NCBI RefSeq assembly: GCF_018687695.1
Contig: NZ_CP061303.1
Coordinates: forward strand, 744,001 to 808,000
DNA: 64,000 bases
Reading direction: 5' to 3'
Origin: Polynucleobacter sp. MG-6-Vaara-E2
GTDB lineage: Bacteria; Pseudomonadota; Gammaproteobacteria; Burkholderiales; Burkholderiaceae
Part shown: one piece after another, positions 17,867 through 26,947 of the stretch
Position numbering within the stretch: position 1 is the first letter of the stretch
Layout: each line of letters opens with the position of its first letter
Notes under the pieces: generated by a model
What the model was told of the DNA's origin: nothing
Database searches by the model: none
What the model saw: only the letters and a program-made list of their open reading frames with translations
Program-made: the position numbers and the translations under genes

Positions 17867-19180
17867 CTATTTCTTTTGATGTTCGGCATCAAGTTGGCGT
17901 AAAAACGCTATCTTTTCTTTTATCTGAGCCTCTAAACCGCGCTCAACGGGCTCGTACCAATGCGGCTGCGCCATGCCTTCAGGTAAATAAGATTCACCTG
18001 CAGCATAACCATGAGGCTCATCATGCGCATAGCGATATTCTTTGCCATGCCCAAGCTCTTTCATGAGTTTGGTTGGCGCGTTGCGAAGATGGTTCGGTAC
18101 GGGTTTCGATTGGTCATTGGCAACATAAGCGCGCGCAGCATTAAATGCTTTGTAGCTGGCATTGCTTTTGGATGCTACTGCTAAGTAGACAACCGCTTGA
18201 CCTAAAGCGAGCTCACCCTCTGGTGAGCCGAGTCTTTCAAAGGTGAGGGCAGCATCGTTGGCTAATTGCATTGCACGCGGATCTGCAAGGCCAATATCTT
18301 CCCAGGCCATGCGAATAATGCGACGCGCTAAATAGCGTGGATCGGCTCCACCATCGAGCATCCTGCAAAACCAATACAGTGCTGCATCAGGGTCAGATCC
18401 CCTGACGGACTTATGTAGGGCTGAGATTTGGTCATAGAACTGATCGCCACCTTTGTCAAAGCGCCTTGCTTGCACGGTGAGTGCATTTTCAATAAAGGCT
18501 TGATCAACTACTTTTACTGATGAGCCCGGGGTCAATACTGCATTACGAACCTGCTCAACTAAATTCAGCAGACGACGCGCATCACCATCAGCATGATTAA
18601 TGAGTGCATCAATCGCTGCTGCATCAAACTGAATGTCTGGCATGGCATATTGATGAGCACGCTCAAATAATTGCTTCAATTCATCGGCGCTGAGAGACTT
18701 AAGAACATAAACCTGTGCACGTGAAAGTAGGGCGGAGTTCACTTCAAAAGAAGGATTCTCGGTGGTCGCTCCGATGAAGGTGAATAAGCCAGACTCCACG
18801 TGAGGTAATAAAGCATCCTGCTGACTCTTATTAAAGCGATGAATCTCATCCACAAACAAAATCGTTTGTTTACCGTATTGCGCCATATTTTGTTGGGCTT
18901 GTTCTATCGCCTCACGAATTTCTTTTACGCCAGCAAGCACCGCAGAGATTGCGATGAACTCACGATCAAAGGCTTTGGCAGAGAGGCGAGCGAGGGTTGT
19001 TTTACCAACGCCTGGAGGCCCCCACAAAACCATGGAGTGTGGCTTACCGGAGGCAAAAGCTAAATTAAGAGGTTTACCTATTGCTAATAAATGGGTCTGC
19101 CCAATGACTTCCTCAATCGATTTTGGGCGTAGTGCTTCCGCTAACGGTGGCGGTGGCGTGCTATCAAAGAGACCGCTCAT
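17867..19180 (-). CDS. rarA: Replication-associated recombination protein A
   Basis: An AAA+ ATPase (MgsA/RarA, WRNIP1 family) that acts at stalled replication forks. The 437 residues show Walker A GPPGVGKTTLAR, Walker B LFVDEIHRFNKSQQDALL, sensor GATTENPSFEVN, and a C-terminal tetramerisation region with GSDPDAALYW and DDEPHGYAAGESYLPE-like positions. Four bases separate it from the upstream DUF3429 gene. Confidence 0.95.
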   Translation of the reverse strand: MSGLFDSTPPPPLAEALRPKSIEEVIGQTHLLAIGKPLNLAFASGKPHSMVLWGPPGVGKTTLARLSAKAFDREFIAISAVLAGVKEIREAIEQAQQNMAQYGKQTILFVDEIHRFNKSQQDALLPHVESGLFTFIGATTENPSFEVNSALLSRAQVYVLKSLSADELKQLFERAHQYAMPDIQFDAAAIDALINHADGDARRLLNLVEQVRNAVLTPGSSVKVVDQAFIENALTVQARRFDKGGDQFYDQISALHKSVRGSDPDAALYWFCRMLDGGADPRYLARRIIRMAWEDIGLADPRAMQLANDAALTFERLGSPEGELALGQAVVYLAVASKSNASYKAFNAARAYVANDQSKPVPNHLRNAPTKLMKELGHGKEYRYAHDEPHGYAAGESYLPEGMAQPHWYEPVERGLEAQIKEKIAFLRQLDAEHQKK

Positions 19181-19184
19181 TCCA

Positions 19185-19676
19185 TTAAGCTTGGATGAAA
19201 AGAATCACGATGGCAGCCCAAGTGAGGCACGCAGCCGCAACATACGTTAAGCGATTGCGCATCACCATAAAAGCTAAGCGCGCAGCCTCATCAGAAAAAT
19301 AGTATTGATAAGTATTTTGATCAATATTGCGCTGAATGATCAAGGTCGATGCCATAATCAATAAACCCACTGGAATATAAATATGCAAGGCAACCCAAGC
19401 GACTAGGGCGGGGATAACGCCCCAGATCCATGCATTGCGATCAACCCAACGGTCTCCACTAGGCGCCTTACCAAGAGTGTGCAAGCTTGCGCCCCAATGT
19501 AATGCGCCCATGAATGAAGTGATGACTGCGCCGTAACCAGCCAATGACTCTGCGCTGAGGTAATTTAAGGGCGTGGGAGCAAGCTGAACTAGCAGTGCCA
19601 GCCCTACAAAAGGAATTAAGCCCGCATATCCAAGTTTAAGGACGATTGATGGAATGGGATTGTTGCTTGAGTTCAC
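19185..19676 (-). CDS. DUF3429-like small membrane protein
   Basis: A 163-residue protein with about four or five hydrophobic helices (LGYAGLIPFVGLALLVQL; WIWGVIPALVAWVALHIY; LTYVAAACLTWAAIVILF) and a conserved-looking MGALHWGASLH segment. This matches DUF3429 as I remember it, a family of unknown function in proteobacteria. It sits 4 bases before rarA. No function is assigned. Confidence 0.7.
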   Translation of the reverse strand: MNSSNNPIPSIVLKLGYAGLIPFVGLALLVQLAPTPLNYLSAESLAGYGAVITSFMGALHWGASLHTLGKAPSGDRWVDRNAWIWGVIPALVAWVALHIYIPVGLLIMASTLIIQRNIDQNTYQYYFSDEAARLAFMVMRNRLTYVAAACLTWAAIVILFIQA

Positions 19677-19712
19677 GTGAGCTTAGGGAAGTAAGTTAAA
19701 AAATGAAGAAAA

Positions 19713-20567
19713 TTATTTATCGTAGGTGTAAACGCCGCGACCTGTTTTGCGTCCGAGGTAACCTGCTGCAACCATTTCGCGTAAGAGTGGGCAAGGGCGA
19801 TATTTAGAGTCACTGAAGTTCTCAAAATACACTTCCATCACTGCGAGGCATGTATCTAAGCCAATGAGGTCAGCCAAAGCGAGCGGACCAATCGGTTGGT
19901 TGCAACCAAGCTTCATGCCGGCATCAATATCTTCTGGACTAGCTAAACCTTCTGACAATACGAAAAAAGCCTCGTTAATCATCGGTAACAAAATACGGTT
20001 AACCACAAAGCCTGGTGAGTTTTTCACGGTGATAGGCTCTTTACCAACGCGTTTGGCCATTTCAATAATAGCGGCGTGTGTTTCATCACTAGTTTGTAAG
20101 CCGCGAATCACCTCAACCAGCGCCATTAAGGGTGGCGGGTTGAAGAAGTGCATGCCAATAAAGCGCGCTGGATTTGAATCGAGTGCCGCCAACTTCGTAA
20201 TTGAAAGTGATGAGGTATTGGTAGCAATGATGGTGTCTTTGCTCACAATCTCGTCAACTTGTTTGAGAATTTTTTCTTTAATGGCTTGATTCTCGGTAGC
20301 AGCTTCAATGACAAGGCCTAAGCCTTTGCAGTCGGCATACGATGTGCTGCCTTTAATACGCTTGAGAGCAGCTTCTTTGGCATCGGCGGTAAGTGTTTCT
20401 TTTTTGACGAGACGATCCAAGCTTTTGCTAATTTGATCTAGGCCACGTTGCACGGCAGCATCATTGATATCCACCATCACAACATCGAGACCGGCGACAG
20501 CGCAAACTTGCGCAATGCCATTGCCCATGGTGCCTGCACCAATTACACCAACTGACTGAATCTTCAT
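19713..20567 (-). CDS. hbd: 3-hydroxybutyryl-CoA dehydrogenase
   Basis: An NAD-dependent short 3-hydroxyacyl-CoA dehydrogenase of 284 residues. The Rossmann motif GVIGAGTMGNGIAQ is at the N-terminus, the catalytic His-Glu pair is implied by GMHFFNPPPLMALVEVI, and the C-terminal domain contains GRKTGRGVYTY. The frame extends to 20624, but the ATG at 20567 starts the Rossmann fold and has AAGAAGGAAA upstream. That ribosome site is made of the last codons of the preceding gene, whose stop is one base away, so the two are coupled. It acts in butyrate/PHB-type fatty acid metabolism. Confidence 0.93.
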   Translation of the reverse strand: MKIQSVGVIGAGTMGNGIAQVCAVAGLDVVMVDINDAAVQRGLDQISKSLDRLVKKETLTADAKEAALKRIKGSTSYADCKGLGLVIEAATENQAIKEKILKQVDEIVSKDTIIATNTSSLSITKLAALDSNPARFIGMHFFNPPPLMALVEVIRGLQTSDETHAAIIEMAKRVGKEPITVKNSPGFVVNRILLPMINEAFFVLSEGLASPEDIDAGMKLGCNQPIGPLALADLIGLDTCLAVMEVYFENFSDSKYRPCPLLREMVAAGYLGRKTGRGVYTYDK

Positions 20568-20568
20568 C

Positions 20569-21309
20569 TTATTTCCTTCTTTGATACTGAGTTGATCCAA
20601 ATAACTGCTCTCGAGCCTTGTCATCGTGCAAAGGCTTGCGTAATGCGGTTAACACTTCACACCCGCGTATTACTGCAGGGCGTTTACCAATCATTTCAAA
20701 CCAGCGTTTGAAATTTGGGAAATCGTTGATTTCAACCCCTTGATTTTTCCAATTGCGTGTCCAAGGATAAATTGCCATATCGGCGATTGAATACGATTTA
20801 CCTGCGATGTAAGGATTATCTTTCAGTTGCGCGTCGAGGACGCCATAAAGGCGCTTAGCTTCATTGGTGTAGCGATTGACGGCATACTCAATTTTCTCAG
20901 GGGCATAGAGCCGGAAATGGTGGTTTTGCCCAAGCATGGGGCCTAAGCCACCCATTTGGAACATTAACCACTGCAAGACTTCATATTTGCCGCGAGTGCT
21001 CTTGGGTAAAAACTTGCCTGTTTTAGCTGCCAGGTACAGCAAAATTGCGCCTGATTCAAAAATGCTAATCGGCTTACCATCAGGGCCATTAGGATCTACT
21101 AAGGCGGGGATTTTATTGTTGGGGCTAATTTTTAAAAAGGCTTTAGCAAATTGATCGCCCGCACCAATATCGATGGGATGCGCAAGCCAATCCTTTCCTA
21201 AGTGATAGCCACACTCTTCGAGCATGATGTGAACTTTGTGGCCGTTTGGTGTGGGCCAGCTGTAGACATCAATTACACCTTTTGTTGGTTTCGATTTTTT
21301 AGTTGTCAT
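20569..21309 (-). CDS. Glutathione S-transferase, YghU/YfcG (Nu-class) type
   Basis: A 246-residue cytosolic GST. The thioredoxin-like half has WPTPNGHKVHIMLEECG and NKIPALVDPNG with the Glu-Ser glutathione site SIFESGAILLYLA; the helical half has FQMGGLGPMLGQNHHF and YSIADMAIYPW. These are hallmarks of the YghU/YfcG group, which have disulfide-bond reductase activity rather than classical conjugation. It is directly followed by hbd. Confidence 0.9.
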   Translation of the reverse strand: MTTKKSKPTKGVIDVYSWPTPNGHKVHIMLEECGYHLGKDWLAHPIDIGAGDQFAKAFLKISPNNKIPALVDPNGPDGKPISIFESGAILLYLAAKTGKFLPKSTRGKYEVLQWLMFQMGGLGPMLGQNHHFRLYAPEKIEYAVNRYTNEAKRLYGVLDAQLKDNPYIAGKSYSIADMAIYPWTRNWKNQGVEINDFPNFKRWFEMIGKRPAVIRGCEVLTALRKPLHDDKAREQLFGSTQYQRRK

Positions 21310-21323
21310 ATATCCCTCTAGTT

Positions 21324-22526
21324 TTATAAGGTCTGCAAACGTTGCAATGCGGTAGATAGCGTTTTTTCTTGTTTAGCAAAACAAAAACGGATGACGCCGG
21401 ATTCCGTTGCTTGTTCGTAAAAGGCTGACACTGGAATTGCGGCAACACCAACTTCAGTGGTGAGCCATTTGCAAAATTCAGCTTCAGATAATTTAGCCTC
21501 TGGTATTTTTAGTGCAGAGTAGTCCACGCACTGAAAATAGGTTCCTGGTGTTGGTAGTAACTTAAATGATGTCTTTTCTAAACCCGCTCTAAAGAAGTCC
21601 CGCTTGGCTTGATAAAAGGCGGGGAGGTTTAAGTAGTGTGATGCAGCAGCAAGGTAGGATGCCAATCCATATTGCATTGGTGTATTTACAGTAAACACAT
21701 TGAACTGATGCACTTTGCGAAACTCGGCAGTTAACGAAGCTGGGGCCGCAACATAACCAACCTTCCAGCCAGTGACGTGATAAGTCTTGCCAAAGCTAGA
21801 AATTAAGAAGCTCCGGGCCGCTAATTCTGGGTGTGAAGCTACGCTGTGATGTTTTGCTCCGTCATAGACCATGTGTTCATAGACTTCATCGCTCAAGATT
21901 AGGGTAGAGGTATTTCTGACTAGATCAGCGAGACGATCAAGATCAGCCTCTTGCCAGACCATGCCCGTTGGGTTGTGTGGTGTATTGATAATCAGTAGAC
22001 GTGTTTTTGAATGGATTGCGTTCTCTAAAGCATTCCATGGGATGCTGTATGCAGCAACTTGCCCATTGGAATCACGCACAGCCTCTAGAGAGACTGCAAT
22101 CGTTTTTCCGCCAGCCAATTCAATGGAGGGTCTATAGCTATCGTAAGCAGGTTCAATGATGATGACTTCATCGCCAGGGCTAACGCAAGACAGAATGGTT
22201 GTGAGGATTCCCTGCGTCCCACCAGCAGTGATGGTGATTTCAGAATCGACATCGTATTGATGACCATAAAGATTGCTAATCTTTTGTGCGATACCTTGAC
22301 GAAGATCTGCAATGCCTACCATTGGTGGATATTGGTTGTGATCTGCGAGCATCGCTTCATTCACATTAGCAATCAATTGACGATCGCATGGAAAGTCTGG
22401 AAAGCCTTGCCCTAAATTAATCGCTTGATGTTTTGTTGCTAAGGCGGACATCACCGTAAAAATCGTCGTGCCGACATTTGGGAGTCGGCTTGGAAACGAT
22501 GGGGTGATGTTATGGGTGCTCATCAT
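21324..22526 (-). CDS. Class I/II aminotransferase, methionine aminotransferase-like
   Basis: A PLP fold-type I aminotransferase of 400 residues. NLGQGFPDFPCD and NQYPPMVGIADLRQGIA mark the N-terminus, NTPHNPTGMVW the cofactor region, and SSFGKTYHVTGWKVGY carries the PLP Lys. The overall pattern is closest to YbdL/kynurenine-aminotransferase-like enzymes that use methionine or glutamine, but substrate cannot be fixed from sequence. It is the first gene of the minus-strand run and is divergent from yaaA. Two adjacent ATGs could start it. Confidence 0.85.
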   Translation of the reverse strand: MMSTHNITPSFPSRLPNVGTTIFTVMSALATKHQAINLGQGFPDFPCDRQLIANVNEAMLADHNQYPPMVGIADLRQGIAQKISNLYGHQYDVDSEITITAGGTQGILTTILSCVSPGDEVIIIEPAYDSYRPSIELAGGKTIAVSLEAVRDSNGQVAAYSIPWNALENAIHSKTRLLIINTPHNPTGMVWQEADLDRLADLVRNTSTLILSDEVYEHMVYDGAKHHSVASHPELAARSFLISSFGKTYHVTGWKVGYVAAPASLTAEFRKVHQFNVFTVNTPMQYGLASYLAAASHYLNLPAFYQAKRDFFRAGLEKTSFKLLPTPGTYFQCVDYSALKIPEAKLSEAEFCKWLTTEVGVAAIPVSAFYEQATESGVIRFCFAKQEKTLSTALQRLQTL

Positions 22527-22621
22527 AGAAATAAAAACGGGCTAAATGAGTCCGACAGGGGTTTTGGGCGAATAAATCGGGTAGTCGCTAGAATGGAAGA
22601 AATACATATTCAAATTGTGCC

Positions 22622-23398
22622 ATGCTGATCGTACTTTCTCCCGCTAAATCCCTTGATTACAAGACCCCCGTAAAGGTCAAGGCGCCTACCTTGCCCGAGT
22701 TTGTCTCAGAATCGGCCAAGCTCATCGCTGACCTAAAGAAATTAGCCCCTCAGGACGTCGCTAAGCTCATGGGCTTATCCGATCAATTGGCAACCTTGAA
22801 TGTTGGGCGCTATCGAGATTGGTCTAAAAAGTTCACAGAAGAAAACAGTAAGCCGGCGATCTATGCCTTTGACGGTGATGTCTATGACGGCTTTGACGTC
22901 AAATCCCTCAACGCCAAAGCGGTAGATTTCGCTCAAGACCACGTGCGAATCTTGTCTGGTCTCTATGGGGCCTTGAGACCCCTTGATCTCATGCAAGCCT
23001 ATCGCCTGGAGATGGGAACTTCCTTTAAAAATGCCAGAGGCAAAGATCTCTATGCTTTTTGGGGCAATCGGGTGACCGAGTCTTTGAAGAAAATTTTAGA
23101 TAAGCAAAAGAAGCCTGTCTTACTGAACTTGGCTTCTGAAGAGTATTTCAAGGTCTTGCAACCAAAAGAATTGGGCTGCCCTGTGATTTCACCCGTCTTT
23201 CAGGATGGTAAAGACGGTAAGTACAAGATTATTTCCTTTTATGCCAAGCGCGCTCGTGGCCTAATGGCAAGATATGTTGTAGAAAATCGTATTACCGATC
23301 CAGCCGATTTAAAAGGTTTTAATTTGGATGGTTATAAATACTATGCGGCAGAATCCAAACCAGACAAACCAGTATTTAGACGGGCAGAGAAAAAATAA
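22622..23398 (+). CDS. yaaA: Peroxide stress protein YaaA
   Basis: A 258-residue UPF0246/YaaA protein. It begins MLIVLSPAKSLDYKTP and contains HVRILSGLYGALRPLDLMQAYRLEMG and YAKRARGLMARYV, all characteristic. In E. coli YaaA limits intracellular free iron and oxidative damage during peroxide stress. Its stop overlaps the next start (TAATG). Confidence 0.95.
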   Translation: MLIVLSPAKSLDYKTPVKVKAPTLPEFVSESAKLIADLKKLAPQDVAKLMGLSDQLATLNVGRYRDWSKKFTEENSKPAIYAFDGDVYDGFDVKSLNAKAVDFAQDHVRILSGLYGALRPLDLMQAYRLEMGTSFKNARGKDLYAFWGNRVTESLKKILDKQKKPVLLNLASEEYFKVLQPKELGCPVISPVFQDGKDGKYKIISFYAKRARGLMARYVVENRITDPADLKGFNLDGYKYYAAESKPDKPVFRRAEKK

Positions 23399-24609
23399 TG
23401 GCCGTACATCGCACTAAACCCTCGCAACGCAGTTCACCAGAAGTCGAAAAGCTGGTCGCAGATGCGATTTCTTTAGCTGCTTCAGGCAGTCAAATCGAAG
23501 ATAATTTTTGGGAAGAGCGCCTGAATGTACGTTTGATGCGTTTACTCAAAAGCCAAAATCAAAATGTCATCGATGCTGCACTAGATCAAACTTTTAGAAT
23601 CAATACAGTGGCGTTCGAAGTGCTTGCGGATATCGCTGAGACTTTAGCGGAGTCGCTCAAGATGGAGCACGAAGGTCAGCATTGGGATGTGTTGCTATTG
23701 GCCATGCCCATTGTGGCCCATACCCGTTATCAAATACCTTCGGGACCATTGCCGGCCAATATGATTGAAGCTACTGCAGGTGCCTTACACAGCGCCATTG
23801 CGGCAACCAATACGCGTCTGGCTATTGTTCCTTGGCTCTACAGTATTGATCAGATGCCCCATTCGCACTGCCAAACTCGAATACTTACTGAAGCATTAGC
23901 CGCTGCTGCTATTTCCGGCAAAGACGTCAAGCTTGAGTTGCGCGACATGTCAGAAACGATTGCAGTGCTTGCTGACCCACGTTTTATTATCGCGGCGCTC
24001 AGCGCACCCAGTGGCACCCCAATTTTTAAATGGCAAGAAGAATCACTAGCGCGACAAGAACGCGGTGTCAGTTTGATTGGATGGCAAAACGCGATGCAAG
24101 AACCAATTGCATCAATGTTGCCTGGTTGCGAATTTGAATTGTTATTGCCCGAAGCGTATTTCACCAACTGCCGTTTGGCTGATAAGCATGTGCGCCCACT
24201 GAGCATTCGTGCTGCCGTGAATTTCTTGGAGAGCACTCTGGGGATCTTACCTGCCGGCTTATCTTGCGTAGTCGGTGCCTTTGGAGAAGAGCAGGCCGAC
24301 GAATATCGCATCTCCTTTAGCGCTAAGGGTTCTTCGGAGGTGATGTATGGTGTAATTTGGCCGCTTTATGATCGCGAAAGTGTAACGAGCGACTCGCTAA
24401 ATGATTTATCAGACGACGAGAGTCCAATCAAAAAAATCTGTGATGCTTTGCACGATGCTGGTGTGGAGGATGTATTCCGCCATGCAATGTTGTTTGATCC
24501 CGAGTTGTGTGACGATTGTGGGGCGCCTTTGTTTCCAGATCGTTCTGGTGAGGCAGTCCATGCAGAGATGCCTGAGGACACGCCAACGCAGCAACCACTG
24601 TTTCATTAA
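23398..24609 (+). CDS. DUF2863-like protein, function unknown
   Basis: A 403-residue soluble protein coupled to yaaA by a TAATG overlap. I recognise it only as resembling the Burkholderiales family DUF2863. It has no signal peptide or membrane helix. The N-terminal half is helical, the middle has ILPAGLSCVVGAFGEEQADEYRISFS, and near the C-terminus there is a CDDCGAPLFPD metal-binding-like pair of cysteines. Tight linkage to yaaA hints at a linked stress role, but this is inference only. Confidence 0.7.
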   Translation: MAVHRTKPSQRSSPEVEKLVADAISLAASGSQIEDNFWEERLNVRLMRLLKSQNQNVIDAALDQTFRINTVAFEVLADIAETLAESLKMEHEGQHWDVLLLAMPIVAHTRYQIPSGPLPANMIEATAGALHSAIAATNTRLAIVPWLYSIDQMPHSHCQTRILTEALAAAAISGKDVKLELRDMSETIAVLADPRFIIAALSAPSGTPIFKWQEESLARQERGVSLIGWQNAMQEPIASMLPGCEFELLLPEAYFTNCRLADKHVRPLSIRAAVNFLESTLGILPAGLSCVVGAFGEEQADEYRISFSAKGSSEVMYGVIWPLYDRESVTSDSLNDLSDDESPIKKICDALHDAGVEDVFRHAMLFDPELCDDCGAPLFPDRSGEAVHAEMPEDTPTQQPLFH

Positions 24610-24610
24610 T

Positions 24611-24639
24611 AAAAAAGCCGAGGATCCCTCGGCTTTTTT
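24611..24639. terminator. Bidirectional terminator
   Basis: A 13-base stem AAAAAAGCCGAGG/CCTCGGCTTTTTT with a 3-base loop ATC. It has T runs in both directions, so it ends both the yaaA operon and the convergent small periplasmic gene. Confidence 0.9.
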
Positions 24640-24658
24640 AATGAGTGAAGCTTACAAC

Positions 24659-25033
24659 TTAGTTTGGTACAAAAGGCTCGGCGCCTGCAAATAAATGTGG
24701 CAACTTACCTGCCTTCATTTCTGCGGTTTGGCAGAAGTCAGCCAATCGATTACCAGTCTTGATATTGAATAGCATTGCTTTATTACCAAGCACCACCAGG
24801 TCATGACCAGTATCAGCATTTTTGTAGCGAAGACTACCCGGTAATGAATTCTGACGATCCAAATCGTATGATCTGGATTCCCAAGTCAAACGAATTTTTT
24901 CCATTGAGCCAGACGTTTTGAACTGTTTGCTTTCGCTGCAAGTCCAAGTAAATACTTCTTCATTAGCGCTTGCATTTGCAGTGCCAAGTAGGGTAGCAAG
25001 TGCAAGGCTAATGGATAGAAGGGATTTGTTCAT
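24659..25033 (-). CDS. Small periplasmic protein, MliC-like
   Basis: A 124-residue secreted protein: signal peptide MNKSLLSISLALATLLGTANASA, then about 100 residues of predicted beta structure. The order FTWTCSESK ... YDLDRQNSLPGSLRY ... LVVLGNKAMLF ... DFCQT resembles the MliC/PliC lysozyme-inhibitor fold (Cys near each end, S/PG-RY and K-x-A-x-L positions). The resemblance is from memory and weak, so the lysozyme-inhibitor role is only a suggestion. It is 18 bases downstream of mdh and might be co-transcribed. Confidence 0.6.
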   Translation of the reverse strand: MNKSLLSISLALATLLGTANASANEEVFTWTCSESKQFKTSGSMEKIRLTWESRSYDLDRQNSLPGSLRYKNADTGHDLVVLGNKAMLFNIKTGNRLADFCQTAEMKAGKLPHLFAGAEPFVPN

Positions 25034-25051
25034 GTACTTTCCTAGGGAGGA

Positions 25052-26041
25052 TTAAGGGAGCAAGTGCTTAACGCCAGCTTGCTCTTCAAGTAGTTCATTC
25101 AAGGTATGAGTCATGCGCTCACGTGAGAACTCATCAATCTCCAAACCCTCAACCATCTTGTACTCGCCGTTTTCACAAGTCACTGGGAAGCCATAAATGA
25201 CTTCTGCTGGAATGCCGTACTCGCCTTTAGAAGGAATGCCCATGGTGACCCATTTGCCATTCGTTCCGAGAACCCAATCATGAATGTGATCAATCGCTGC
25301 GTTTGCTGCTGAAGCAGCAGAAGAAAGACCACGCGCATCAATAATCGCTGCACCACGCTTGCCAACGGTTGGAATAAACACATCTTTGTTCCATGCTGCA
25401 TCATTAATGGAATCTTTAACAGACTTGCCATCAATAGTTGCAAAGCGATAGTCAGGGTACATCGTTGGGCTGTGGTTACCCCAAACAACTAACTTTTCGA
25501 TGCCAGCAACTGGTTTGTTCAACTTAGTAGCCAATTGTGAGAGCGCACGGTTGTGATCGAGACGCAACATCGCTGTAAAGTTTTTCGCAGGAATATCTGG
25601 AGCAGATTTCATGGCGATGTAAGCGTTGGTATTTGCTGGGTTACCAACAACTAATACTTTCACAGTCTTCTTCGCAACAGCATTCAATGCTTTACCTTGT
25701 GCTGTGAAAATTTGTGCGTTAGCGGAGAGCAAATCTTTGCGCTCCATGCCAGGACCGCGTGGACGCGCACCAACCAACAGGGCAACGTCGATATCTTTAA
25801 ATGCAGTCAGTGGGTCAGAGTGCGCTGTAACGCCAGCCAATAGTGGGAATGCGCAGTCTTCGAGCTCCATGATTACGCCTGTAAGGGCTTTTTGAGCTTT
25901 TTCATCTGGAATTTCAAGTAACTGCAGAATCACGGGCTGATCTTTGCCCAAAAGGTCGCCATTGGCGATACGGAATAGTAGGGAATATCCGATTTGACCG
26001 GCTGCACCGGTTACGGCGACACGCATTGGGGCTTTTGCCAT
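25052..26041 (-). CDS. mdh: Malate dehydrogenase
   Basis: An NAD-dependent TCA-cycle enzyme of 329 residues. The Rossmann motif VTGAAGQIGYSLLFRIA, VGARPRGPGMERKDLL, VVGNPANTNAYIA and the catalytic VWGNHSPTMYPD are visible. It is the two-domain type found in betaproteobacteria and chloroplasts. It is divergent from the GntR gene, with a shared regulatory region. Confidence 0.96.
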   Translation of the reverse strand: MAKAPMRVAVTGAAGQIGYSLLFRIANGDLLGKDQPVILQLLEIPDEKAQKALTGVIMELEDCAFPLLAGVTAHSDPLTAFKDIDVALLVGARPRGPGMERKDLLSANAQIFTAQGKALNAVAKKTVKVLVVGNPANTNAYIAMKSAPDIPAKNFTAMLRLDHNRALSQLATKLNKPVAGIEKLVVWGNHSPTMYPDYRFATIDGKSVKDSINDAAWNKDVFIPTVGKRGAAIIDARGLSSAASAANAAIDHIHDWVLGTNGKWVTMGIPSKGEYGIPAEVIYGFPVTCENGEYKMVEGLEIDEFSRERMTHTLNELLEEQAGVKHLLP

Positions 26042-26105
26042 TACTAATCACTCCAGAGGAAGGTTAAGAGGGTTAATTAACTAGAACTTTTCTATTATCC
26101 ATTCA

Positions 26106-26135
26106 AGTGTAGGGACTTTAGCTTTACACTGTCAA
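26106..26135 (-). promoter_or_regulatory. Candidate mdh promoter
   Basis: Minus strand: TTGACA (26135-26130), 18 bases, TACACT (26111-26106). This fits a sigma-70 promoter for mdh with a leader of about 60 bases. The GntR palindrome lies just upstream of its -35 element. Confidence 0.5.
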
Positions 26136-26153
26136 TGACGTCTTATATAAGAC
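26123..26153 (+). promoter_or_regulatory. gntR promoter overlapped by a perfect palindrome
   Basis: TTTACA (26123-26128), 17 bases, TATAAG (26146-26151) make a good promoter. The perfect 14-base palindrome GTCTTATATAAGAC (26140-26153) covers the -10 box, the usual placement for an autorepressor site. Confidence 0.6.
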
Positions 26154-26199
26154 TAGAATTACCCTGAATTTTATCCAATTGCTTTCCGCTGGAGTTAAT

Positions 26200-26937
26200 T
26201 TGTCAGAAGTAAATTTGCCCATTGCTTCATTTAGCCCTCTGTACGAGCAGATTAAGGCGATGATTTTGACAAGCCTGCAAGCCTCTGAATGGCTTCCAGG
26301 GGAGGCTATTCCCAGTGAAATGGAGCTAGCAGCTCGATATGCAGTCAGTCAAGGCACTGTCCGCAAGGCTATTGATGAGCTAGCCGCCCAAAATCTTCTA
26401 GTAAGACGCCAAGGCAAGGGCACTTTTGTTGCTACCCATCAAGAAGATGACTGGCAGTATCGATTCTTACGCTTGGCCCCAGATTCAGGTGAGAAGTTTC
26501 ATTTAACGAACCGGTTCTTGGTTTGTCAAAAGACCAAGGCGAGTGCCTATGTTGCTAACTTGCTTAAATTAAAGGCAGGTGATCCTGTCATTTATATTGA
26601 TCGCGTTCAGAGCTTTGCTGGCCAACCCGTTGTTTTTGAAGAGATTTGGCTTCCTGGAGCGCGCTTTAAGGATCTTGATCTAGAGACTCTTAACGACTGG
26701 CATGGACCGGTTTATGCGCTCTATGAAAGCCAGTACGCCACACACATGGTTCGCGCTGAGGAAAAAATCAAGGCCGTAGCAGCTGATGAGGTACTCGCCA
26801 AGCATCTTCAATTAGCGGTTGGCGCGCCATTGCTTTCAGTAGAGCGGGTGGCTTTTACCTACGGGAATAAACCAGTAGAAATTCGTCACGCAAGATACGA
26901 CACTTCTGAACAGCATTACGAAAATAAATTGAACTGA
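26200..26937 (+). CDS. GntR-family regulator, HutC/UTRA type
   Basis: A 245-residue regulator: winged helix-turn-helix at about residues 12-80 (PLYEQIKAMIL, IPSEMELAARYAVSQGTVRKAIDEL, RRQGKGTFVA), then a UTRA effector domain (GDPVIYIDRVQSFAGQPVVFEEIWLP; VEIRHARYDTS). The chosen start is TTG 26200 because GGAG sits at 26191-26194; an earlier TTG at 26179 is possible and no usable ATG exists. It lies between divergent mdh and the downstream sdh genes, so it probably controls the TCA genes, although its effector is unknown. Confidence 0.88.
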   Translation: MSEVNLPIASFSPLYEQIKAMILTSLQASEWLPGEAIPSEMELAARYAVSQGTVRKAIDELAAQNLLVRRQGKGTFVATHQEDDWQYRFLRLAPDSGEKFHLTNRFLVCQKTKASAYVANLLKLKAGDPVIYIDRVQSFAGQPVVFEEIWLPGARFKDLDLETLNDWHGPVYALYESQYATHMVRAEEKIKAVAADEVLAKHLQLAVGAPLLSVERVAFTYGNKPVEIRHARYDTSEQHYENKLN

Positions 26938-26947
26938 ACTTATCCGT

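Noticed and set aside
20568..20624. Longer N-terminus for the 3-hydroxyacyl-CoA dehydrogenase
   Set aside because: Overlaps the upstream GST gene; the Rossmann motif starts directly after ATG 20567.
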